From contig VGVZ01000003.1 in NCBI GenBank assembly GCA_016873805.1, forward strand, positions 1 through 64,000: a stretch of DNA of 64,000 nucleotides. Direction: 5' to 3'. Positions 1-7,988 of the stretch are shown piece after piece (within the stretch, counting starts at the first letter, position 1; every line of letters starts with the position of its first letter). Under the pieces are notes generated by a model. That model was not told the origin of the DNA. It worked only from the letters and a program-made list of their open reading frames with translations, and ran no database searches. The DNA is from Ignavibacteria bacterium. GTDB lineage: Bacteria; Bacteroidota; Ignavibacteria; UBA10030. Both the position numbers and the translations under genes were made by a program.

Positions 1-3000
1 TTTTGCCGTTACGGTTCCCTTCACCGCACCGAAGAAAACAATGTTGTTGCCAGCCGTTGTGCTGAAGTTTGCGCCGGTGATCGTCACCGTTGTGCCAATG
101 GGGCCGGACTTCGGCGTGAAATCAGCGATCGTCACGACTGGAGATGCAGCGCCTGTCGTCGTGAATCTCCAACTTCCCGAGAAGCTGCCCCACCCGACAG
201 AATTCCCTGCACGCACGCGCCAGTAGTACGTTGTGCCGTTCACCAAAGGACCGACGGACTTTGATGTCTCGGTGATAGTGGAGTCATCAACAACAGTCGC
301 AAGGAATGAAGAACTCGTCGACACCTGCAACCGGTATCTCGTGGCGTCGAGAGCGGCATTCCATTGGAGCGTGAGCGTGGATGGTTGATCGATTTGTCCG
401 TCGGCAGGTGAGTTTAGCGTCGGCGCTGCCGGCGTCTCATGGACATAAGGGACGTTGAGTCTGTAGATCGTGAATTGGTCATCCTGAGCAAACCAGAGGC
501 TTTCGCCGTCCCATGCAACGTACCCGGTACCGTTGGACGACGCATTCGGAACAGCGGCACTGTACACTAACTGGCCGATCGTCGAGTATTTGCTGATGAC
601 GCTCTTGTGCCCGATCCAGAGGTTTCCCCCATCGTACGAAAGGGAGTTCGGTCTAGCAAAGCTTATGCTCACTCCGAAATTAAGGAGTGCTTTTCCATCA
701 CGCGTATGTTTGTACACCAACGAACTGTTATAGTCACTCACCCAGAAGTACTTCCCATCCCAATCGAATCCACTCAGCGCCCAGTGGTAGACCCGCAACG
801 TATCCATCGGCTTCCCGAGTGTGTCGACTTTTATCTTGTTGCCTACATCGATCCAGAGACCGGTGCCATCCCAGCTTAGGTCGCCATCGGGATAGCCGGG
901 ATAAACGTAAGTGTGAAGCACATTCCCTGAGGTATCCATCTTGAAGACGTTTTTCAAGTTGTCGACCATCCACAAATGGCTTCCGTCCCATGCTAACCCG
1001 ATCGGCCTGCTTCCGGGTGAACTGAACGATTTTCTTACGGCGACGGTGGAGTAATCCGGGGCCGGGATAGTGCTGAAGCTAAACGTAGAAGAGTATGCAC
1101 TCCAGCCTGAGGCGTTCTTTGCCCGCACCCGCCAGTAGTGTGTCCGGTTATTTTGTAGCGGGCCGGCCTGACGTGATGTTGCCGTGATTGTCGTGTCGTC
1201 GAAGACTGTTGTAGAAAACGACGAGCTTTGCGAGACCTGCAAGTGATACGCGGTTGCGCCCGAGGTGGCGGACCAGGCCAGCGTGGGGCGGGTGTTTTGG
1301 TTTGTTGATCCGTTAGTAGGAGATGAAAGCGTTGGAGCGGTTGGAGGCGCAGCAACAGTTGTAGTTAAGCTGACGATTGATCCTCGCGAAGTTTCCACGC
1401 TGTTCTGACCAACAACTCTATAGTAATATGTGGTATTCGCTGACAGCCCGGACAGATTGGCCGAAACAGAGACAGCAGTTGTGCCCGAGCCTATGGATTG
1501 AGCGGTAGTAGCGGTAAAGGTGGAAAGCGTGCTGCTCGTTCCCCACTCAAAGTAGGCCGTTGTGGCCACTCCATTCGGGTTCACACTCCCATTTAGCGTT
1601 GCCGAGCTCGACGTCACGGAACTCGCTGCACTGCTCGTCACCGTCGGTGCGATCGCGGGGCCGATGACGTTCCTCAACACCGAAACCGTGCTGGCGCTCT
1701 CATTCGCCACCGCAAGGTCGGGCTTCGCATCTCCATCGATGTCACCAACGGCGACGCTCCCAGGCCCGTTACCTGTCACATAGTCCACTTTCGATGCAAA
1801 GGAAATCGTGCCGCTTGTGCTCGTGTTTCGGAAGACCGAAACCGTGTTGCTGCTATAGTTTGTCACCGCAAGGTCGGGCTTCTCATCACCATCCAAGTCC
1901 CCAATGGCGACGCTCAAAGGATCGGTCCCTGTGGCATAATCCACTTTCGATGCAAAGGAAATCGTGCCGCTTGTGCTCGTGTTGCGGAAGACCGAAACCG
2001 TGCTGCTGCTATAGAATCCCACCGCAAGGTCGGGCTTCCCGTCACCATCCACGTCCCCGATGGCAACGCCCCAAGGATTGGTGCCTGTTGGAAAATCAAT
2101 TTTTGCTGCAAACGAGATTGTGCCGCTTGTGCTCGTGTTGCGTAAGACCGAAACCGTGCTGCTGCCATTGTTTGCCACCGCAAGGTCGGGCTTCTCATCA
2201 CCATCCAAGTCCCCAATGGCGACGCTCAAAGGATTAGTCCCTGTGCCATAATCCACTTTCGATGCAAACGAAATCGTGCCGCTTGTGCTCGTGTTGCGTA
2301 AGACCGAAACCGTGTTGTTACCCCAATTCGCCGCCACAAGGTCGGGCTTCCCGTCTCCATCCACGTCTCCAATGGCGACGCTCACAGGCCCGCTACCTGT
2401 CGCATAGTCCACTTTCGATGCAAACGAGATTGTGCCGCTTGTGCTCGTGTTGCGTAAGACCGAAACCGTGCTGCTGTTCACATTCGCCACCGCAAGGTCG
2501 GGCTTCCCATCTCCATCGATGTCACCAACGGCAACGATCCGAGGATTGCTCCCTGTCGCATTGTCCACTTTCGATGCAAACGAAATCGTGCCGCTTGTGC
2601 TCGTGTTGCGGAAAACCGAAACCGTGCTGGCGCTCTCATTCGCCACTGCAAGGTCGGGCTTACCATCTCCATCCAAGTCGCCAATGGAGACGCTCAAAGG
2701 AGTGCTCCCTGTCGTATAGTCCACCTTCGGAAGAAACGAAGAAGAGGTTATCGCACCACCGCCGGGGAAGGTGACAATGAAGGGCAGCCGCGAGTAACCC
2801 GTGAGACCGTTTACAGTCACAGTAATGGGCTGGTAGGTTGCACCGGTCGGTACGGTCACACTTAGCGAAGTCGAAGTGGCTGCCGTTACGGTTCCCTTCA
2901 CCGCACCGAAGAAAACAATGTTGTTGCCAGCCGTTGTGCTGAAGTTTGCGCCGGTGATCGTCACCGTTGTGCCAATGGGGCCGGAGGTTGGAGAAAACGA

Positions 3001-3096
3001 AGAGATCGTTGGAACTTGTGCTGCAGCAATGCTGAAACCACAAACGAACGTGAGAATACCGATGCGGTATGCAAGGATTTGATGGACGCTCCTCAT
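1..3096 (-). CDS. Large secreted VCBS/IPT/Fn3 repeat protein (3' end outside window)
   Basis: An open frame runs without a stop from an ATG at 3096, behind a GGGGAGGGG purine tract, to base 1, giving 1032 codons. The order is: signal peptide (about 1-26, ending SIAAAQ); an IPT/TIG Ig-like domain (about 28-110); seven tandem FG-GAP/VCBS repeats of 52 residues (about 117-480), each with a calcium-loop motif such as GDLDGDGKPDLAVAN; Fn3-like domains (about 485-660); a propeller-like WDG-rich segment (about 675-865); another Fn3 domain; and a second IPT/TIG domain cut by the window edge. Such proteins are exported to the cell surface, where the Asp loops bind calcium. Given the T9SS genes nearby, a C-terminal sorting domain outside the window is likely, but this is inference. 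Binding target unknown. Confidence 0.85.
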   Translation of the reverse strand, partial: MRSVHQILAYRIGILTFVCGFSIAAAQVPTISSFSPTSGPIGTTVTITGANFSTTAGNNIVFFGAVKGTVTAATSTSLSVTVPTGATYQPITVTVNGLTGYSRLPFIVTFPGGGAITSSSFLPKVDYTTGSTPLSVSIGDLDGDGKPDLAVANESASTVSVFRNTSTSGTISFASKVDNATGSNPRIVAVGDIDGDGKPDLAVANVNSSTVSVLRNTSTSGTISFASKVDYATGSGPVSVAIGDVDGDGKPDLVAANWGNNTVSVLRNTSTSGTISFASKVDYGTGTNPLSVAIGDLDGDEKPDLAVANNGSSTVSVLRNTSTSGTISFAAKIDFPTGTNPWGVAIGDVDGDGKPDLAVGFYSSSTVSVFRNTSTSGTISFASKVDYATGTDPLSVAIGDLDGDEKPDLAVTNYSSNTVSVFRNTSTSGTISFASKVDYVTGNGPGSVAVGDIDGDAKPDLAVANESASTVSVLRNVIGPAIAPTVTSSAASSVTSSSATLNGSVNPNGVATTAYFEWGTSSTLSTFTATTAQSIGSGTTAVSVSANLSGLSANTTYYYRVVGQNSVETSRGSIVSLTTTVAAPPTAPTLSSPTNGSTNQNTRPTLAWSATSGATAYHLQVSQSSSFSTTVFDDTTITATSRQAGPLQNNRTHYWRVRAKNASGWSAYSSTFSFSTIPAPDYSTVAVRKSFSSPGSRPIGLAWDGSHLWMVDNLKNVFKMDTSGNVLHTYVYPGYPDGDLSWDGTGLWIDVGNKIKVDTLGKPMDTLRVYHWALSGFDWDGKYFWVSDYNSSLVYKHTRDGKALLNFGVSISFARPNSLSYDGGNLWIGHKSVISKYSTIGQLVYSAAVPNASSNGTGYVAWDGESLWFAQDDQFTIYRLNVPYVHETPAAPTLNSPADGQIDQPSTLTLQWNAALDATRYRLQVSTSSSFLATVVDDSTITETSKSVGPLVNGTTYYWRVRAGNSVGWGSFSGSWRFTTTGAASPVVTIADFTPKSGPIGTTVTITGANFSTTAGNNIVFFGAVKGTVTAK
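4..107 (-). repeat. IPT-domain DNA repeat, copy 2 (copy 1 at about 2881-2984)
   Basis: About 104 bases starting at 4 (TGCCGTTACGGTTCCC) match the stretch starting at 2881 base for base by eye. Both encode the same IPT/TIG segment (GPIGTTVTITGANFSTT). The two copies are about 2.88 kb apart in one gene and in the same frame. This points to recent internal duplication or gene conversion of a domain. Confidence 0.9.
1646..2745 (-). repeat. Seven tandem 156-bp repeats encoding VCBS units
   Basis: The seven VCBS units are also repeats in DNA. The phrase GCCGCTTGTGCTCGTGTT recurs at a strict 156-bp step (for example near 1809 and 1965), with high identity between units. Variation sits mainly in the codons around the Asp loop and in the residues after AVAN. 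This suggests expansion by unequal recombination, so copy number may vary between strains or be collapsed in assemblies. Confidence 0.9.
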
Positions 3097-3142
3097 AACT
3101 GACCCCTCCCCGTTACCGACCGGTCGTTTCATAATAGCTAGG

Positions 3143-3163
3143 CGTCATGATGACGTGCGTCAT
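3143..3163. promoter_or_regulatory. Alternating CGTCAT/ATGACG half-sites (possible operator)
   Basis: CGTCAT-G-ATGACG-TG-CGTCAT places three 6-bp half-sites in alternating orientation 47 to 67 bases upstream of the ATG at 3096. The position fits a transcription-factor site for the repeat-protein gene. No regulator is assigned and the short length makes chance possible. Confidence 0.3.
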
Positions 3164-3735
3164 TGGCGCAACGTGATGACTCCGATACGCCGGAATTTCT
3201 TCCACCAGCTTCGATAGAAATACCAATACTGGCTTCCGACATCGGTGATCGCCAACACATGTTTCGTTGGTGGAGTCCTTTTCCGTACTATGTACTGAAT
3301 TGCAGGTCATTAGTATCCATGGCTTCGTTTCCTGTGGAACGGAGACTGCCTTCTGTGCGACAAGAAACAAACGAGCTTATGCTAGCAGGATGAACAGCTT
3401 TGAGATTCTTGGACACAGTTGGCAGAACCGCAGGAGATCTGGGACAGACAAAGAAGAATGGAATCCGGGATAGGCGACGCATCAACTGAATCCTCCGTTG
3501 TGTTCTGATTCAGTATTGAGATGATGCGAGAATTCGAGGAAGATCGGCCGGCAGCAAACTCCCTTCAACGATCGTCCCCGGTTGGGGAAGTCTTTGAATC
3601 ACCACATTCTATCGAAACGGCTCGAAAAAAGCAACATGTCGGGCGAGTGGGGGCTTGTCGTTCCCAGCGGTTAGGATGATCAGGGGATCACGCCTCGTTA
3701 GAAGTCCGCATGTCTATTGGATGGGATTCCTCGAA

Positions 3736-3850
3736 GGAGCGGATTCCGAGGTTGTCCAAAAAGGAGCAACTGTCATTCTTCGTCCCACTTGGGAAGCAGT
3801 GGGACTCAGAATGACTTTTTGGTAAGCCTCGACAGCCAGGCTGGAAAGAC
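3736..3850 (+). repeat. Direct repeat copy A (115 bp) with a strong hairpin
   Basis: This matches copy B (3983-4145) closely but lacks 48 bases. It contains a two-part hairpin: GTCATTCT (3772-3779) pairs with AGAATGAC (3808-3815), and inside it GTCCCACT (3782-3789) pairs with AGTGGGAC (3798-3805). TTTTT follows directly, so it could also act as a rho-independent terminator on the plus strand. Confidence 0.85.
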
Positions 3851-3933
3851 AGGGGTAAGTCAGATGCCCCGCCTTCAGCAGGCAACGGCATTCACGGAAA
3901 CGTCTGGGACAAAACCTCAATCCGCATATGTCA

Positions 3934-3952
3934 TTGCGGGCTCGACCCGCAA
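3934..3952. repeat. Short palindrome TTGCGGG/CCCGCAA
   Basis: TTGCGGG (3934-3940) and CCCGCAA (3946-3952) form a perfect 7-bp stem with a 5-base loop. The flanks read GTCAT before and TCTGC after, so the unit has the pattern GTCATTGCGGG...CCCGCAATCTG shared with the elements at 4019 and 7340. Confidence 0.7.
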
Positions 3953-3982
3953 TCTGCAACTCTCCCCGCTGGGCTTCCGAGT

Positions 3983-4145
3983 GGAGCGGATTCCGAGGTT
4001 GTCCAAAAAGGAGCAGCTGTCATTCTGAACGGAGCAAAGCGGAGTGAAGAATCTGCTTTTTTGAATCAGATTCTTCGTCCCACTTGGGAAGCAGTGGGAC
4101 TCAGAATGACTTTTTGGTCAGCCTCGACAGCCAGGCCGGAAAGAC
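3983..4145 (+). repeat. Direct repeat copy B (163 bp) with nested palindromes
   Basis: This is the same unit as copy A with 48 extra bases placed after TCATTCT. The extra part contains AGAATCTG (4049-4056) and CAGATTCT (4067-4074), a further 8-bp hairpin. The outer pair GTCATTCT (4019-4026) and AGAATGAC (4103-4110) is kept. ATTCT occurs at both edges of the extra block, so copy A can be explained as a deletion between short direct repeats. Confidence 0.8.
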
Positions 4146-4177
4146 GAGGGCAAAAGGTTGAAAAGTGGGGAAGACTT

Positions 4178-5173
4178 CTAGTTCTCGCGTGTAATCACGA
4201 AATCGACGAATTGGAGGAGAGAATCTTTCGCGGGAGAGTCTGAGATGGCGGTGAGGTCAGATCTCGCGAGGTCGGCGTATTCTTCGGCTTTCGCGAGAGA
4301 ATAATCAATTCCACCGTTGGTTCGCGCGAAATCGACTATCCAATCAACTTCCTTTCGCTTCGCGCCGTTCTTGACAATCGTTAACGCTTTGCGGGCGTCC
4401 GCGCGATCGGCAACGGTCAACGCATGGATGATGGGAAGGGTCAGTTTTTTTTCTTTCACATCGATTCCGGTGGGCTTCCCGATGATGCTGCGGTGACCGA
4501 GATAGTCAAGCAGATCGTCGCGAATCTGGAACGCCATCCCCACATGCTCCCCAAACTGTCGCAAGAGCCGCCGCTTCTCGTCATCTTCCGTCGTACTCGC
4601 GGCGCCGATATCGGTGCACGTCGAAAGCAATGATGCCGTCTTGTCGGCGATAATCTTGAAGTAGGTCGGCTCATCAATGTTCAACTGCCGGCTTTTCTGA
4701 ATCTGCAGTAATTCTCCTTCACTCATTCGCTTCACCGCGTTGGAGGTGGAATGGAGGAAGTAGTAATCCTTGTTCTCGAGTGACAGAAGAAGCCCCCGCG
4801 AGAGGAGATAGTCTCCCATCAGCACTGCGATCTTGTTCTTCCAGACGGCATTGATCGATGCGAGGCCGCGCCGCGTGTCGGCGTCGTCCACCACATCGTC
4901 GTGAACGAGCGTTGCCGTGTGAAGGATCTCCACAAGTGTTGCTGCCCGATACGATTTCTCGTTCACTTCCCCGCATGCCTTAGCGCTGAGCAGCACGAGG
5001 ATCGGTCGGACGCGCTTCCCTTTTTGTCGCACAAGGTATCGGGCGATGAGGTCGATCAGTCCCACTTTCGACCGCATTGCTTCCTTAAAGAACGTATTGA
5101 AAATCTTCAGTTCTTCGCTGATCGGCTCTTTGATCGTATCGAGTGAAGTGTTCTTCAGAGTCTGAAGGGTCAC
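4178..5173 (-). CDS. Trans-type polyprenyl diphosphate synthase
   Basis: The product (331 aa) is a trans-isoprenyl diphosphate synthase, which adds isopentenyl diphosphate units to an allylic primer to make the long chains used for quinone side chains. Both Asp-rich magnesium sites are present: DDVVD at 92-96, followed by the usual RRG, and DDLLD at 219-223 within FQIRDD. The KGKRVRP motif (about 51-57) fits the isopentenyl-diphosphate site. Length is normal for IspB/HepT/Dds-type enzymes; chain length cannot be read from sequence. The ATG overlaps the tatC stop by four bases (ATGA), so the two are translationally coupled. It is the last gene of the minus-strand run. Confidence 0.9.
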   Translation of the reverse strand: MTLQTLKNTSLDTIKEPISEELKIFNTFFKEAMRSKVGLIDLIARYLVRQKGKRVRPILVLLSAKACGEVNEKSYRAATLVEILHTATLVHDDVVDDADTRRGLASINAVWKNKIAVLMGDYLLSRGLLLSLENKDYYFLHSTSNAVKRMSEGELLQIQKSRQLNIDEPTYFKIIADKTASLLSTCTDIGAASTTEDDEKRRLLRQFGEHVGMAFQIRDDLLDYLGHRSIIGKPTGIDVKEKKLTLPIIHALTVADRADARKALTIVKNGAKRKEVDWIVDFARTNGGIDYSLAKAEEYADLARSDLTAISDSPAKDSLLQFVDFVITREN

Positions 5174-5979
5174 GAGTCTGGATCCCTCTTTGTCAGATCG
5201 GCGGTTGGTTGACTCTCGATCTTCGGCTTGATCGCCATCGCCGAAACCATGATGCTGATTTCATACAGCGCAAGCATCGGCACAGCGAGCATGACCTGTG
5301 TTATGATATCGGGGGAGGGTGTCACGATCGCAGCAATAATGAGGATCACCACGATGGCATGTCGACGATAGCGACGCATGAAGGGGGGGGTGAGGATCCC
5401 CATCTTCGAGAGCACATAGGTGATCATCGGGAGCTCAAAGACAAGTCCGGCTCCAACGAGCAATGTCAGCACGAATCCGATGTAGTGATCGATGGAGACA
5501 TTGAGATCAATGTTCTCGGTGCCGAAGGCCGCGAAAAACTGCAACGCGGTCGGTAAGAGAATGAAGTAGGCAAACGCGACCCCCACGAAGAAACAGAGAG
5601 AGGTCAGAGCCACAATTCTTGCGACGTATTTCCGCTCTCGTGGCAAGAGGCCTGGGGCCACGAATCGCCAGAGCCAGAACAACGTGTTGGGCATGCTGAT
5701 GATGAATCCACAGATGATCACTGTCTGCATATACAACAGAACAATCCCGTAGGGAGTGAGGACCTGCGCCTTCAATCCTGCCGCGCGCAGCGGTTGCATG
5801 AGGATGTCCTGAACAATGTAGTCGGCAAACACGGCGCAGGCGATCGAGGCAACAATGATCCCGACGACGATCTTGACGATGTTCCAGCGAAGTTCCTCCA
5901 GATGATCGAGGAAAGACATCTCAAGCGGGCCTGAGTCCTTGCCTTTTCTGAATGGGAGTTTTGCGAGAATGCGTGCCAT
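5170..5979 (-). CDS. tatC: Twin-arginine translocase subunit TatC
   Basis: TatC (269 aa) is the multi-spanning receptor subunit that recognises twin-arginine signal peptides and, with TatA, moves folded proteins across the inner membrane. The N-terminal MSFLDHLEELRW (about 20-31) is the family hallmark and is followed by six hydrophobic segments. The C-terminal part shows the expected helix pattern and the TPSPD loop. It starts 9 bases after the glyA stop and overlaps the next gene. A Tat-type signal (RRDFL) is carried by the PLP enzyme at 55341-56672. No tatA was seen in this window. Confidence 0.95.
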   Translation of the reverse strand: MARILAKLPFRKGKDSGPLEMSFLDHLEELRWNIVKIVVGIIVASIACAVFADYIVQDILMQPLRAAGLKAQVLTPYGIVLLYMQTVIICGFIISMPNTLFWLWRFVAPGLLPRERKYVARIVALTSLCFFVGVAFAYFILLPTALQFFAAFGTENIDLNVSIDHYIGFVLTLLVGAGLVFELPMITYVLSKMGILTPPFMRRYRRHAIVVILIIAAIVTPSPDIITQVMLAVPMLALYEISIMVSAMAIKPKIESQPTADLTKRDPDS

Positions 5980-5988
5980 CGGGTCGGT

Positions 5989-7287
5989 CTAGCCGAGGAG
6001 CTCCGGGTAAAGTGGGAATTGGAGACACAGGGTGCGAATGTCTTCGCTCACCTTTCGTCGGACTTCTTCGTTGGTCGGATCAGAGAGAATCTGGTTGATA
6101 TATCCGGCGACTTGCTGCATTTGCGGTTCCTTCATTCCCCGTGTCGTCAAGGCCGGACTACCGATACGAATCCCGCTGGTGATCAGCGGCGATTTGTCAT
6201 CGAACGGAACCGCGTTCTTGTTGACCGTGATGCCGGCGAGATCGAGCGTTTCCTGTGCGTCCTTGCCCGTCAGCTTCTTGTTCCTCAGATCGATGAGCAT
6301 CAAATGATTATCGGTTCCGTTGGAGATCACTTTGTATCCACGATCCACCAGCGCCTGTGCGAGCGCCTGTGCATTCTTGATCACCTGCTGGGAGTACAAC
6401 CGGAAGTCGGGTTGGAGATTTTCGAGGAACGCGACCGCTTTCGCCGCGATCACATGCATCAACGGGCCCCCCTGAATCCCCGGAATCACCATGGAATCGA
6501 TTAGTTCGGACATCATCTTCGTGCGACCCGATTTCGGAGCCACGGCGCCGAACGGATTCTCATAGTCTTTGCCGATCAGAATGAGGCCCCCGCGAGGTCC
6601 ACGTAACGTCTTATGTGTCGTTGAGGTTACGACGTGACAATGGGGGAGAGGATCATTCAGGAGCTTGCTGGCAATCAGTCCGGCAGGATGAGCGATATCG
6701 GCAAACAGGAACGCTCCGACCTTATCTGCGATTTCACGAAATGCTTTGTAGTCGATGTTGCGCGAGTACGCCGAGGCACCGACGGTAATCATTTTTGGCT
6801 TCTCGCGCTTCGCCATTTCCTCGACGTGTGTATAGTCGATGTATCCGGTTTCCCGCGAGACTCCGTACGCAACAAAATCATAAAGCTGACCGGAGAAGTT
6901 CACCGGCGAACCGTGGGTCAGGTGGCCGCCGTGAGAAAGGTCCATCCCGAGAACCTTGTCCCCCGGCTTCAGGAACGTGAAGTACACCGCCATGTTTGCC
7001 TGAGAACCGGAGTGAGGCTGAACATTGGCATACTCGGCTCCGAAGAGTTTTTTCACGCGAGCTCGCGCAAGATCCTCCGCGACATCGACAAACTCGCACC
7101 CTCCATAGTACCGCTTGCCCGGATATCCTTCGGCATATTTGTTGGTCAACGGGGAACCCATCGCCTGGAGGACGGCAAGACTCACGAAATTTTCCGATGC
7201 GATGAGTTCGAGCTTTGTGTTCTGACGATCGATTTCGCTGTGTATGGCTTGAAATACTTCGGGATCGTGCAGTTGCAGATTCCTCAT
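5989..7287 (-). CDS. glyA: Serine hydroxymethyltransferase
   Basis: GlyA converts serine and tetrahydrofolate to glycine and 5,10-methylenetetrahydrofolate using PLP. Family motifs are [10 protein letters not shown] near the N-terminus, [15 protein letters not shown], and the PLP-lysine motif [14 protein letters not shown] (about residue 230). The frame is open upstream to 7515, but that part crosses a palindromic intergenic repeat and has no homology. Homologues begin about 10-12 residues before the EVFQAI-like segment, which fits the ATG at 7287 (432 aa). The ATG at 7299 is an alternative. The gene lies 9 bases before tatC and about 250 bases after rpiB. Confidence 0.95.
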   Translation of the reverse strand: MRNLQLHDPEVFQAIHSEIDRQNTKLELIASENFVSLAVLQAMGSPLTNKYAEGYPGKRYYGGCEFVDVAEDLARARVKKLFGAEYANVQPHSGSQANMAVYFTFLKPGDKVLGMDLSHGGHLTHGSPVNFSGQLYDFVAYGVSRETGYIDYTHVEEMAKREKPKMITVGASAYSRNIDYKAFREIADKVGAFLFADIAHPAGLIASKLLNDPLPHCHVVTSTTHKTLRGPRGGLILIGKDYENPFGAVAPKSGRTKMMSELIDSMVIPGIQGGPLMHVIAAKAVAFLENLQPDFRLYSQQVIKNAQALAQALVDRGYKVISNGTDNHLMLIDLRNKKLTGKDAQETLDLAGITVNKNAVPFDDKSPLITSGIRIGSPALTTRGMKEPQMQQVAGYINQILSDPTNEEVRRKVSEDIRTLCLQFPLYPELLG

Positions 7288-7339
7288 TGGACTTCTCATG
7301 AAGGATGATGATGGAAGGCCGGTGGGGCCGTACAAAAAG

Positions 7340-7386
7340 TCATTCCGGGCACCAAAGGCGTCCCTTCGGGACTTGACCCGGAATCT
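7340..7386. repeat. Palindromic intergenic repeat upstream of glyA
   Basis: ATTCCGGG (7342-7349) pairs perfectly with CCCGGAAT (7377-7384). A small inner hairpin TCCCttcGGGA lies between the arms. The flanks GTC before and CTG after give the same GTCATTCCGGG...CCCGGAATCTG pattern as the elements at 3934 and 4019. It lies between rpiB and glyA and argues against a longer GlyA N-terminus. Confidence 0.75.
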
Positions 7387-7543
7387 GATAATGGTCCAAA
7401 CCGCGTTGTTTTGTGGCCAAGCCACCACTTTGTGGCAGGCGCTGAACCCTGGCGGCAGGTCAGGGTTCAGCGCGACTGTTTCCTTTTTTGTACAGCTCCA
7501 ACGTGGTGCCGGCATGCTCGAAACAGGAAACCACGGAGCTCAA

Positions 7544-7987
7544 TCAGAGATTCGTGAGGGAATGAATCTTCGTCACGCGTCGTTGATGTCGCTCTCCCTC
7601 AAAGACGGTCTCCAAAAACGTCTCGATGATGTCGAGCGCAGTGTCCCAGCCGATGAGGCGCTGGCCGATGCAGAGAACGTTCGCGTCGTTGTGCTTGCGG
7701 GCGAGTTGTGCCGCCGTTGAGGATTCACAGACAGCGGCACGAACACCTTTATGCTTGTTCGCGATCATCGACATGCCGATCCCGGTGCCGCACACGAGGA
7801 TTGCCTGCGTGCACTCCCCCGATGAGATGGCCTGTGCAGCGAGATGTCCCCAATCGGGGTAGTCGGTCGAGGCCTCTGAGTCGGTGCCGAAATCACGAAA
7901 GGGGAGTTTCCATTCCGCAAGCAGCCTCTTGATCTGCTCCTTGTACGCGAAGCCGGCGTGGTCACTCGCAAGTCCAATCATAGGCAT
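7544..7987 (-). CDS. rpiB: Ribose-5-phosphate isomerase B
   Basis: RpiB interconverts ribose 5-phosphate and ribulose 5-phosphate in the non-oxidative pentose phosphate pathway. The RpiB/LacAB fold is clear: IGLASDHAGF at the N-terminus, FGTDSEASTDYPD, and the active-site segment VCGTGIGMSMIANK, where Cys acts as the general base. Length (147 aa) is typical. The ATG at 7987 follows the TPR-gene stop (7989-7991) by one base; a second in-frame ATG at 7981 is possible. No strong Shine-Dalgarno is visible, which fits coupling to the upstream gene. The longer frame to 8020 would overlap the TPR gene and adds no homology. Confidence 0.95.
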   Translation of the reverse strand: MPMIGLASDHAGFAYKEQIKRLLAEWKLPFRDFGTDSEASTDYPDWGHLAAQAISSGECTQAILVCGTGIGMSMIANKHKGVRAAVCESSTAAQLARKHNDANVLCIGQRLIGWDTALDIIETFLETVFEGERHQRRVTKIHSLTNL

Positions 7988-7988
7988 T

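Larger units (their letters stand above)
3097..4177. other. Gene-free region rich in palindromic repeats
   Basis: No convincing gene is seen between the start of the repeat protein and the end of the polyprenyl synthase gene. Short open frames here lack ribosome sites and family signatures, and those at 3717-4028 and 4061-4243 are made of repeat DNA. The region holds an alternating CGTCAT/ATGACG cluster (3143-3163), two copies of a 115/163-bp direct repeat (3736-3850, 3983-4145) and a short palindrome (3934-3952). Nothing recognisable was seen at 3170-3730. Confidence 0.7.

Noticed and set aside
1646-2745. Regular tandem repeats considered as a CRISPR array
   Set aside because: The unit is 156 bp, lies in frame in a coding gene and has no short repeat-spacer pattern.
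1794-2774. Plus-strand Cys/Pro-rich frames repeated every 156 bases
   Set aside because: They are the antisense reading of the VCBS tandem repeats, so their regularity comes from the minus-strand gene.
3717-4243. Open frames of 60-103 codons in the repeat region
   Set aside because: They consist of direct-repeat DNA with hairpins and lack ribosome sites.
7300-7515. N-terminal extension of GlyA
   Set aside because: It is built of a palindromic intergenic repeat and has no similarity to GlyA.
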